From contig DAOWEF010000066.1 of the NCBI GenBank assembly GCA_030638665.1, forward strand, positions 1 to 6,745: a stretch of 6,745 nucleotides of DNA, in the 5' to 3' direction. A program made the translations under genes and the position numbers. The stretch comes from Dehalococcoidia bacterium. Its GTDB lineage: Bacteria; Chloroflexota; Dehalococcoidia; E44-bin15. Of the stretch, positions 1 to 5,079 are shown piece after piece. A model generated the notes under the pieces. That model did no database searches. It saw only the letters and a program-made list of their open reading frames with translations, and was not told the origin of the DNA. The stretch's first letter is position 1. Each line of letters opens with the position of its first letter.

Positions 1-525
1 GACATGGACATAAAGGACATTCTCCCGCCCCACCTCGCTCTTCATCTGGCGGATTGCTTCAAGGAAGGGGAGCCCCTCGATGTCGCCCACCGTGCCCCCC
101 ACCTCGAAAATAACCACGCTCGCCTCGCTCTCTCTGGCCACATCGCTGAAACGACGCTTTATCTCATTGATAACATGGGGTACCACCTGAATGGTGTGGC
201 CAAGATAATCACCCCGCCTCTCCTGGGCGATAATCGAGCTGTAAATCTGCCCCGTGGTCACGCTGGAGGAAGCGGTAAGGTCTATATCGATGAAGCGTTC
301 GTAGTGACCTAAGTCGAGGTCGGTTTCCTCACCATCCTGAGTAACGAAGACCTCCCCATGCTGATATGGAGACATCGTCCCCGGATCAACATTGATATAG
401 GGGTCCAGCTTCTGAACGGAGACCGAGATGTTGCGGCTCTTCAAGATCCTACCTATGGAGGCGACAGCGATGCCCTTCCCCACCGAGCTAACAACGCCGC
501 CGGTCACAAAGATATACTTCGTCAT
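1..525 (-). CDS. pyrG: CTP synthase, N-terminal 175 residues (partial, cut by window start)
   Basis: CTP synthase makes CTP from UTP, ATP and glutamine in the cytoplasm, the last step of pyrimidine nucleotide synthesis. Only the N-terminal part of the synthetase (amidoligase) domain is present; the rest of it and the C-terminal glutamine amidotransferase domain lie beyond the left edge. The minus strand reads [18 protein letters not shown], the family's opening P-loop. It continues with [15 protein letters not shown] (39-53), QHGEVFVT (55-62), [10 protein letters not shown] (69-78, with the Mg-binding Asp at 71), RRGDYLG (103-109) and [10 protein letters not shown] (141-150, with the Mg-binding Glu at 141). 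The match to E. coli PyrG is nearly collinear, so the ATG at 523-525 is secure. An AAGGA element about 10 nt upstream can act as the ribosome binding site. The gene is divergent from tyrA and has its own consensus promoter (652-680). Plus-strand open frames across this stretch are antisense shadows. Confidence 0.97.
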   Translation of the reverse strand, partial: MTKYIFVTGGVVSSVGKGIAVASIGRILKSRNISVSVQKLDPYINVDPGTMSPYQHGEVFVTQDGEETDLDLGHYERFIDIDLTASSSVTTGQIYSSIIAQERRGDYLGHTIQVVPHVINEIKRRFSDVARESEASVVIFEVGGTVGDIEGLPFLEAIRQMKSEVGRENVLYVHV

Positions 526-592
526 CCCTTTTGGTTCCTTATGGGGAAAGGACACTTAGCTTATTGCAAGAAAGCTTACCTTCTCGTGGTAT

Positions 593-647
593 CCAAATTA
601 CACAGGGGTAACAATCTTCAGAGGACCAGAGGTCTGTCCCCAAATTA
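593..647. repeat. Short palindromic patch flanked by 8-bp direct repeats in the pyrG leader
   Basis: CCAAATTA occurs as a direct repeat at 593-600 and 640-647. Between the copies is a 39-bp segment containing a small hairpin, GACC-AGA-GGTC (624-634). The GGGG and CCCC blocks at its two ends, read on the minus strand, could also pair across most of the segment. The right part, GTCTGTCCCCAAATT, resembles, from memory, sequences often seen beside REP-associated Y1 transposases. It could be a degenerate REP/MITE-like insertion with a target duplication, or simply leader sequence with chance repeats. It sits directly at the predicted pyrG transcription start. No transposase is nearby. Confidence 0.4.
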
Positions 648-651
648 AAAT

Positions 652-680
652 ATTATAAGGCTTCACCTCGATAATGTCAA
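652..680 (-). promoter_or_regulatory. Consensus sigma70-type promoter for pyrG
   Basis: On the minus strand, TTGACA (675-680) is followed after exactly 17 bp by TATAAT (652-657). Both hexamers match consensus at all six positions. The expected transcription start is near 645-646, giving a leader of about 120 nt before the pyrG ATG. The initial transcript would be AU-rich and then run into GGGGAC. I see no U-tract terminator in the leader, so a Bacillus-like CTP attenuator is not supported by sequence alone. The start site is predicted only from spacing. Confidence 0.85.
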
Positions 681-710
681 GCCCGTTTTTCGTCCTTGTT
701 GCCCATGAGA

Positions 711-739
711 TTGGTCATCAGGCATAACTATGTTATAAT
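711..739 (+). promoter_or_regulatory. Extended -10 promoter for tyrA-aroA
   Basis: TTGGTC (711-716) and TATAAT (734-739) are separated by 17 bp. A TGT immediately before the -10 (731-733) makes it an extended TGnTATAAT element, which can compensate for the imperfect -35. The expected start is near 746, giving a leader of roughly 29 nt that contains the tyrA Shine-Dalgarno AGAGGTG (761-767). Only 30 bp separate the -35 of this promoter from the -35 of the divergent pyrG promoter, so the two RNA polymerase sites lie back to back and could share a regulator. Confidence 0.8.
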
Positions 740-774
740 GTGCTGGCTCTGGTGTAGATTAGAGGTGTGGTGTA

Positions 775-1647
775 ATGAGGATCACCATTATCGGATTGGG
801 GTTAATCGGGGGGTCGGTAGGCTTAGCGCTCAGGAGGGCGGAGGCGAGCTTTGAAGTGGTAGGTTTCGCCCGCCGGCCTGAGGTTGCATCCCGGGCGCTT
901 GAGCTCGGGGCGGTGGACCGTACTGAGGGAAGTTTAATTTCCGCAGTGAAGGATGCTGATCTGGTTCTCATAGCTACCCCAACGATGGCGATCAAGGAGA
1001 TACTGGCCGAGATCGGGGGGAGCCTCCGCGAGGGCTCCATCGTTACCGATGCGGCGAGCACCAAGGCTAAAGTTATGGATTGGGCGGAGGAGAGTTTGCC
1101 CCCATCGGTGAGCTTCATCGGGGGGCATCCCATGGCGGGTAAGGAGACCTCCGGCATTGAGGCCGCCGATGGTGATCTCTTTCAGGGCTGCACCTATTGC
1201 CTGATCGCGGGGAGGGGGGCTTCCAAAGAAGCGCGCGATACGGTTGCGGGGCTGGTAAGGCAGATCGGGGCAACCCCCCTATTTATCGATGCCTCAGAGC
1301 ACGACAGCTTGGTCGCTGGCATCAGCCATCTTCCCCTACTCATGTCGGTAGCCCTTATCGAGGCGACCGCGAAAAGTCCCTCGTGGCCCGAGATGGCAAG
1401 GCTTGCCACCTCAGGGTTTCGCGACCTTACTCGATTGGCATCGGGGGACCCTCGGATGAGTCGGGACATCTGCCTCACCAACAGGGAGCCCATCATTCAC
1501 TGGATCGATGATTATATTGAGGAAATGAGGGCACTGCGCCGTCTGGTAAGCGAGGGTGGCGTAAAGGGTGGTGGTGGGGAGAGCGAGAAGCTAGAGGAGG
1601 CCTTTATGCGGGCGCGGGAGGAACGAGAGGGTTGGCTGCGAATATAG
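775..1647 (+). CDS. tyrA: Prephenate/arogenate dehydrogenase
   Basis: This 290-residue NAD(P)-dependent enzyme oxidatively decarboxylates prephenate (or arogenate) in tyrosine synthesis, in the cytoplasm. An N-terminal Rossmann domain carries GLGLIGGS at 7-14 and then LVLIATPT (63-70). The family signatures follow: GGHPMAGKE (116-124, with the His of the substrate pocket), EHDSLVAGISHLP (175-187), and SGFRDLTRLASGDP (213-226) in the all-helical C-terminal domain. The length suits a monofunctional TyrA: no chorismate mutase domain is fused in front and no ACT domain follows. The ATG at 775 has AGAGGTG seven bases upstream and sits about 29 nt after a predicted transcription start. aroA begins 13 bp downstream on the same strand, so the two are likely one transcript. 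Sequence alone does not show whether prephenate or arogenate, or NAD or NADP, is preferred. Confidence 0.95.
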   Translation: MRITIIGLGLIGGSVGLALRRAEASFEVVGFARRPEVASRALELGAVDRTEGSLISAVKDADLVLIATPTMAIKEILAEIGGSLREGSIVTDAASTKAKVMDWAEESLPPSVSFIGGHPMAGKETSGIEAADGDLFQGCTYCLIAGRGASKEARDTVAGLVRQIGATPLFIDASEHDSLVAGISHLPLLMSVALIEATAKSPSWPEMARLATSGFRDLTRLASGDPRMSRDICLTNREPIIHWIDDYIEEMRALRRLVSEGGVKGGGGESEKLEEAFMRAREEREGWLRI

Positions 1648-1660
1648 GGATGGGTTTATT

Positions 1661-2950
1661 ATGAAGCGGCGGGTAAAGGGTTGCTCAATTATCAGGGGCG
1701 AGATTACACCACCGGGAGATAAGTCAGTATCCCATCGCGTCCTTATCCTGAACAGCATAGCCAGGGGGAGCGCGAGGATAGAGAATATCGCTCCAGGCGA
1801 TGACGTCTGCGCCACGATATCCTGTTTAAGGGCTTTGGGGGTGGAGATTACCGAGGAAGGAGGCATGCTCATCGTCTCCGGGGTGGGCAGAGCAGGCTTC
1901 AGGGAACCCAGCGATGTGCTCCAAGCCGGCAATAGTGGCACCACGATGCGCCTTCTGGCGGGGCTCCTCGCCGCTCAGCCCTTCCTCTCCATAGTTACCG
2001 GTGATGAATCGCTGCGCGCTCGGCCGATGGATCGTTTGATCCATCCCCTGCGCTTAATGGGAGCGGAGATTTGGGGGCGGGGGAGTGATTCCCTAGCCCC
2101 GCTAGCGATCAAAGGGAATAAACTCAAGGGCATAGACTATCGCCTCCCTATGGCCAGCGCCCAGATAAAGTCGGCGATCCTCATTGCAGCCCTCTTCGCC
2201 AAGGGGAATACTACCGTTGTGGAGCCGGCGCCTTCACGGGATCACACCGAGCGCCTCTTGATGGCCATGGGGGTCAAGCTCCAGCGTGCGGGCACCAGGA
2301 TCAAACTTATCCCCGCTGCCCTCAGCGCACCCAGCGATGTTCGCGTCCCTGGGGATATAAGCGCTGCTGCCTGCTGGCTCGTCGCTGGAGCCATTCACCC
2401 CAACGCCCGGATAAAAGTAATAAATACAGGGATCAACCCGACAAGGAGCGGGATCATCGATGTCCTTCTCCAGATGGGTGCCCAGCTTGGGGTGGAGGGG
2501 GTGCGAAGGGAGAGCGGCGAGCTGGTGGCCGACCTGGTGATCGAATCCAGTGACCTGGTAGCGACGCAAATCGGGGGAAGCCTCATACCCAGGCTTATCG
2601 ATGAGATCCCGCTTATTGCCCTAGCTAGCTCCTTTGCCCGTGGGACGACCACCATCGTAGACGCTCAGGAGCTCAGGGTTAAGGAGTCGGATAGGATCGG
2701 GACCACGGTGAAGGAGTTATCGAGGTTGGGGGTGGATATAGAGGAGATGCCCGATGGCATGGTTATTCGTGGGGGTAGGGGGCTCGCCGGTGGAGAGTGC
2801 GCCAGCCACCGTGATCATCGTTTGGCGATGACCCTGGGCATTGCGGCGCTGGTGGCTCAAGGGGAAACGGTGATCAATAATGCTGAGGTGGTAGCTATGT
2901 CCTATCCCAACTTCTGGCAGGACCTGGAGAGGCTCACCGGTGCAAATTAG
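1661..2950 (+). CDS. aroA: 5-enolpyruvylshikimate-3-phosphate (EPSP) synthase, class II-type motifs
   Basis: This 429-residue enzyme transfers enolpyruvyl from PEP to shikimate-3-phosphate, the sixth shikimate-pathway step. Visible motifs are PGDKSVSHR (18-26), AGNSGTTMR (89-97), RPMDRLIHPL (121-130), SAQIK (166-170), RDHTE (193-197), NPTRSG (259-264), LIDEIP (312-317, catalytic Asp314), ELRVKESDR (337-345, Glu342) and HRDHRLAMT (383-391). Asp314 and Glu342 match E. coli Asp313 and Glu341 in position. GDKS, SAQ-K, RDHT and NPTR are the four signatures used to define class II (CP4-like) EPSP synthases, which are often glyphosate-insensitive. The NSGT segment, however, keeps Gly where CP4 has Ala100, so insensitivity is only a possibility. 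The gene follows tyrA by 13 bp; only a weak AGGGATGGG-like element precedes the ATG, so translation may depend on coupling to tyrA. The end is complete. No other shikimate-pathway gene follows. Confidence 0.97.
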   Translation: MKRRVKGCSIIRGEITPPGDKSVSHRVLILNSIARGSARIENIAPGDDVCATISCLRALGVEITEEGGMLIVSGVGRAGFREPSDVLQAGNSGTTMRLLAGLLAAQPFLSIVTGDESLRARPMDRLIHPLRLMGAEIWGRGSDSLAPLAIKGNKLKGIDYRLPMASAQIKSAILIAALFAKGNTTVVEPAPSRDHTERLLMAMGVKLQRAGTRIKLIPAALSAPSDVRVPGDISAAACWLVAGAIHPNARIKVINTGINPTRSGIIDVLLQMGAQLGVEGVRRESGELVADLVIESSDLVATQIGGSLIPRLIDEIPLIALASSFARGTTTIVDAQELRVKESDRIGTTVKELSRLGVDIEEMPDGMVIRGGRGLAGGECASHRDHRLAMTLGIAALVAQGETVINNAEVVAMSYPNFWQDLERLTGAN

Positions 2951-2967
2951 CAGGAGTGTTCAACTGT

Positions 2968-3072
2968 CACCCCGACTATCACTTTACTGTTACCCTGAGC
3001 GAAGCGAAGGGTCTGGAGATTCTTCGCTTCATTCGCAGTGATAGCAGGGCTAAAGGCTCGGAATGAGGGGTG
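2968..3072. repeat. Nested palindromic intergenic element (MITE/REP-like, degenerate)
   Basis: Three nested inverted-repeat pairs share one centre: CACCCC (2968-2973) with GGGGTG (3067-3072), TATCACT (2977-2983) with AGTGATA (3037-3043), and GAAGCGAAG (3001-3009) with CTTCGCTTC (3022-3030). The inner arm sits in a CCCTGAGCGAAGCGAAGGGTCT-like core of the kind that recurs between genes in Chloroflexota and some other genomes (from memory). There is no T-run after the stem, so it is not a standard intrinsic terminator for aroA, though the RNA would fold. The rest of the 170-bp gap holds a possible weak -10 (TATAGA with an upstream TGC, 3076-3084) and the remA ribosome binding site. Confidence 0.6.
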
Positions 3073-3110
3073 GATTGCTATAGAATGTAATGGAAAGGGG
3101 GTAAAGATAA

Positions 3111-3117
3111 AAGGAGG
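3111..3117 (+). promoter_or_regulatory. Strong Shine-Dalgarno of remA, unusually close to the ATG
   Basis: AAGGAGG ends only three bases before the ATG at 3121, nearer than the usual five to nine. The start is still secure because the protein aligns from its first residues with RemA homologues (MSTELIHVGFGN against the Bacillus-type MTIKFINIGFGN). Confidence 0.8.
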
Positions 3118-3120
3118 AAC

Positions 3121-3372
3121 ATGAGTACAGAGCTAATTCATGTGGGTTTTGGCAATGTACTGGCAGTAAATAGGGTGATCGCCATAGCACCCCCGAACTC
3201 AGCCCCCACCAAGCGCATGGCTCAAGAGGGCAAGAGCGCGGGTACGCTCATTGACCTGACCAACGGTAGAAGGACAAAAGCGGTGCTGGTTATGGACAGC
3301 GGCCATATTGTGCTGGCAGCCATCGCTCCGGAGACCATCGCGGGAAGGCTGACAGCGATTCGGGAGGGTTAG
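3121..3372 (+). CDS. remA: RemA/YlzA family (DUF370) DNA-binding regulator
   Basis: This 83-residue protein matches the RemA family over its whole length: IHVGFGNVLAVNRVIAI (6-22), SAPTKRM (27-33), LIDLTNGRRTKAVLVMDSGHIVLAAI (43-68) and a final PETIAGRL (70-77). Bacillus RemA assembles into rings that bind DNA and activates extracellular-matrix and osmoprotection genes. Basic residues placed to bind DNA are visible at Arg18, Arg32, Arg50 and Arg51. The targets in this organism cannot be read from the window. The gene is directly upstream of gmk with only two bases between the remA stop and the proposed gmk start, and gmk's ribosome binding site lies inside the last remA codons, so the two are probably co-translated. 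The yicC-like gene that often precedes remA is absent; a palindromic repeat occupies that place. Confidence 0.93.
   Translation: MSTELIHVGFGNVLAVNRVIAIAPPNSAPTKRMAQEGKSAGTLIDLTNGRRTKAVLVMDSGHIVLAAIAPETIAGRLTAIREG
3362..3368 (+). promoter_or_regulatory. Shine-Dalgarno that points to a CTG start for gmk
   Basis: GGGAGGG lies inside the end of remA and is followed after six bases by CTG at 3375, in frame with gmk. The only conventional in-frame start nearby, GTG at 3420, has no purine-rich element in front of it (GCCACTGCTTATC). This site therefore decides between the two starts. Confidence 0.6.
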
Positions 3373-3374
3373 GC

Positions 3375-3986
3375 CTGAAGGCGCAGCAGCCTCATCCCGG
3401 GGCGACGCCACTGCTTATCGTGGTCTCCGGCCCCTCCGGTGCGGGCAAGGATGCAGTGCTCGCCCGGGTGAAGGGATCGGGGCAGCACCTAAATTTTGTG
3501 GTGACAAAAACCACCCGTCCGCAGCGGGAGGGGGAGAGCGATGGAGCTCCTTATCACTTCGTCTCCCGTGAGAGGTTTCAAGAAATGGTGGAGGGGGGAG
3601 AATTGCTGGAGTGGGCTGAGGTCTACGGCAATCTCTATGGGGTGCCCCGGCGCCGGGTAAAAGAGGCCCTGGAGCGGGGGCACGATGTCCTGGTGAAGGT
3701 CGATGTTCAGGGGGCGGCAACGATTAAACGTGCCGTGCCCCAGGCGCTGCTCATCTTCCTGGCCCCTCCCTCTACGGCGGCGCTAGAGCAGCGCCTCAGA
3801 GACCGCAGTACCGAATCGGTCTCCGAGTTGGAGCGACGCATCGCCACCGCTCATGAGGAGATGAAGCAGCAGGGGATGTTCGATTATGTGGTGGTGAATG
3901 ATGAGGTGGAAGTGGCGGCGGCCGAGATCGAGGCTATTATTGCCGCGGAGAGGCGCCGGCCAAGGCCAAGGGCTGTTAACCTATAG
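3375..3986 (+). CDS. gmk: Guanylate kinase (probable CTG start; GTG at 3420 is the conservative start)
   Basis: Guanylate kinase phosphorylates GMP to GDP with ATP in the cytoplasm. From the CTG start it has 203 residues, the usual bacterial length; starting at GTG 3420 would give 188 and remove most of the first beta strand (PLLIVVSGPSG). Motifs, numbered from CTG: P-loop GPSGAGKD (19-26), the GMP-binding run TTRPQREGE and then GAPYHFVS, GNLYGVPR, VKVDVQGA, the lid-like RLRDRSTES and FDYVVVNDE. The P-loop ends in Asp where Ser, Thr or Gly is common, a variation worth comparing in relatives. No ATG, GTG or TTG is in frame between 3282 and 3420. The gene follows remA by two bases. rpoZ, often next, is missing; instead gmk runs six bases into the convergent gene, with both stop codons in the palindrome CTATAG. 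The gene call is sure; the start is moderately supported. Confidence 0.92.
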   Translation: MKAQQPHPGATPLLIVVSGPSGAGKDAVLARVKGSGQHLNFVVTKTTRPQREGESDGAPYHFVSRERFQEMVEGGELLEWAEVYGNLYGVPRRRVKEALERGHDVLVKVDVQGAATIKRAVPQALLIFLAPPSTAALEQRLRDRSTESVSELERRIATAHEEMKQQGMFDYVVVNDEVEVAAAEIEAIIAAERRRPRPRAVNL

Positions 3987-4817
3987 CGAGTTGTAGGTCT
4001 CCTGGAGAAGCAGCGCGTCCCCCTCACGGTCCGGGCTTTCACAGATGATAAGTCCCTTTACCTCAAGCTCCTTTAACGCTTTGAGGAGTTCCACATAGCG
4101 GAGGTCCGACTCCCTTAAGTTCAGATGCTTGATCTCCCCTTTTCTGCCATACTGGATGCCCGAAAGGTGAATATGCATGTGATCCAGGGCCTGTCTCCCT
4201 AGCTTCCTTTCCACCTGTTTCAGTATGGCCATGAATTCCTCGTAGGAATTAAACCTCCCGGTTCTGGCATGCAGGTGGGCGAAGTCGAGACAGAGGGCGA
4301 CGCCCTCGATTTCAGCGCTCAGGTTCAAGAGCTCCTCCAGGGTGCCGAATTGGCTACCTTTCCCGGTGGTCTCCGGTAGCAGTAGGACCTGATGGCCCGC
4401 CGCCCTGAACTGCTTCACCGTCTCCTCCAGAGTCCCTTTTACCCTGGCATACACTTCTGAAGGAGAATCGTTAAGATAGAAGGCAGCGTGAAACACGATG
4501 CCCTCAGCCCCTAAGAGCGAGGCGATGCGCGCGGTATGAATCAACCTCTCCTGGCTCGTGCTGACCTTCTCTTTCTCATGGGCATTGAGATTGATGAAAT
4601 AGGGGGCATGAGCGGTGAGCCTCACGCAGTACTTTTTCGCTACCTCACCCACTTCCTGTGCCATTCGCTCATTCATCTTCACCCCGCGCGTAAATTGTAC
4701 CTCCATGCAACCAAGCCCCAGCTCCGCTACTCGCTCGATGCCGGATTCGGTTGCCTGGGATCTGCAGCTGGGGGGGACGCCTGCGGTGCCGAAAAGGAGT
4801 GTTTCGCTCATGGCCAT
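3981..4817 (-). CDS. Endonuclease IV-like (Nfo / AP endonuclease family 2) TIM-barrel protein
   Basis: This 278-residue protein resembles endonuclease IV, a metal-dependent TIM-barrel enzyme that cuts DNA at abasic sites in base excision repair. Candidate zinc ligands lie almost in E. coli Nfo register: His70 (LTAHAPYFINL), His110 (IVFHAAF), Glu149 (LLPETTGKGSQFG), Asp178 and His181 (CLDFAHLHA), His217 (HIHLSG), His231 (GEIKHLNL) and Glu260 (ICESPDREG). The ligand corresponding to E. coli Asp229 is not obvious: Ile229 or the adjacent Glu228 stands there. The protein looks more like the archaeal or Chloroflexota branch (long GRKGEIKHLNLRESD loop) than classical Nfo, so AP endonuclease activity is likely but unproven; a sugar isomerase-like role is a weaker alternative. 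ATG 4815 is used; ATG 4809 is an alternative. Neither has a Shine-Dalgarno, in keeping with a predicted leader of about nine bases. The 3' end overlaps gmk by six bases. Confidence 0.85.
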   Translation of the reverse strand: MAMSETLLFGTAGVPPSCRSQATESGIERVAELGLGCMEVQFTRGVKMNERMAQEVGEVAKKYCVRLTAHAPYFINLNAHEKEKVSTSQERLIHTARIASLLGAEGIVFHAAFYLNDSPSEVYARVKGTLEETVKQFRAAGHQVLLLPETTGKGSQFGTLEELLNLSAEIEGVALCLDFAHLHARTGRFNSYEEFMAILKQVERKLGRQALDHMHIHLSGIQYGRKGEIKHLNLRESDLRYVELLKALKELEVKGLIICESPDREGDALLLQETYNSL

Positions 4818-4832
4818 AGCTACTATGGGTGC

Positions 4833-4861
4833 ATTCTAGCTGCCATCGTGGGTGGTGTCAA
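4833..4861 (-). promoter_or_regulatory. Promoter for the Nfo-like gene, giving a very short leader
   Basis: On the minus strand TTGACA (4856-4861) is followed after 17 bp by TAGAAT (4833-4838), five of six matches to the -10 consensus. The start expected from spacing is an A near 4826, only about nine bases before the ATG at 4817. The leader would have no Shine-Dalgarno, so the mRNA is probably translated in a near-leaderless way. Confidence 0.75.
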
Positions 4862-4897
4862 GGATTCTTGATGATTTCATTCAGGTGACTTGCTGAC

Positions 4898-4986
4898 ACC
4901 CTACCGTCATTGCGACCCCGATACCTAGGCCTAAATCGTCAGATAAGTCGGACTCTCGCAAAGCGGAGGGGTCGTAATGACAGGGT
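4898..4986. repeat. Imperfect inverted repeat between divergent genes (MITE/REP-like)
   Basis: GTCATTGCGACCCC (4906-4919) pairs with GGGGTCGTAATGAC (4968-4981), 13 of 14 bases complementary. ACCCT (4898-4902) with AGGGT (4982-4986) extends the arms after a three-base insertion. The 48-bp centre contains a small CCTAGG palindrome (4924-4929) and no gene. The arms resemble the GTCATTGCGA repeats common between genes in Chloroflexota and other bacteria. It lies between two divergent promoters, so it is not placed as a terminator. It may be a decayed miniature transposon or a protein-binding palindrome. Confidence 0.6.
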
Positions 4987-5037
4987 CAATGAGATAGGAG
5001 GCGATGTGTCACTGATGGTGTGGGCGAGTACATTTGC

Positions 5038-5066
5038 TTGACATGGGGCGAGGAGGGCGATATTCT
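5038..5066 (+). promoter_or_regulatory. Promoter for the MFS gene, giving a very short leader
   Basis: TTGACA (5038-5043) is followed after 17 bp by TATTCT (5061-5066), four of six matches to the -10 consensus. The start expected from spacing is near 5073, about seven bases before the ATG at 5080. No Shine-Dalgarno fits in such a leader; an AGGAGGG at 5051-5057 lies in the promoter spacer, too far from the ATG and probably not transcribed. Confidence 0.6.
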
Positions 5067-5079
5067 GCTGGAATAAGCG

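Noticed and set aside
4..648. Plus-strand open frames at 4-312 and 358-648
   Set aside because: They lie antisense to pyrG (or extend into its leader) and encode no recognisable protein, while the minus strand gives a near-perfect CTP synthase N-terminus.
526..651. CTP-responsive attenuator or riboswitch in the pyrG leader
   Set aside because: No terminator hairpin with a U-tract is visible, and the predicted start does not match the GGGC-type initiation of Bacillus pyrG; kept only as a question in the findings.
1650..1664. Four-codon ATG...TGA frame overlapping the aroA start
   Set aside because: Such a short frame arises easily by chance, has no good ribosome binding site of its own, and encodes no regulatory codon run.
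2997..3030. Intrinsic terminator after aroA
   Set aside because: The GAAGCGAAG/CTTCGCTTC stem is not followed by a T-run and is part of a larger nested palindrome, so a repeat element explains it better.
3076..3091. Separate promoter for remA (TATAGA or TGTAAT)
   Set aside because: No -35 box stands at a proper distance, so it is mentioned only as a weak possibility in the intergenic entry.
4536..4871. Plus-strand open frames at 4536-4871 and 4615-4839
   Set aside because: Antisense to the start of the Nfo-like gene, which has clear metal-ligand motifs; no family resemblance and no ribosome binding site.
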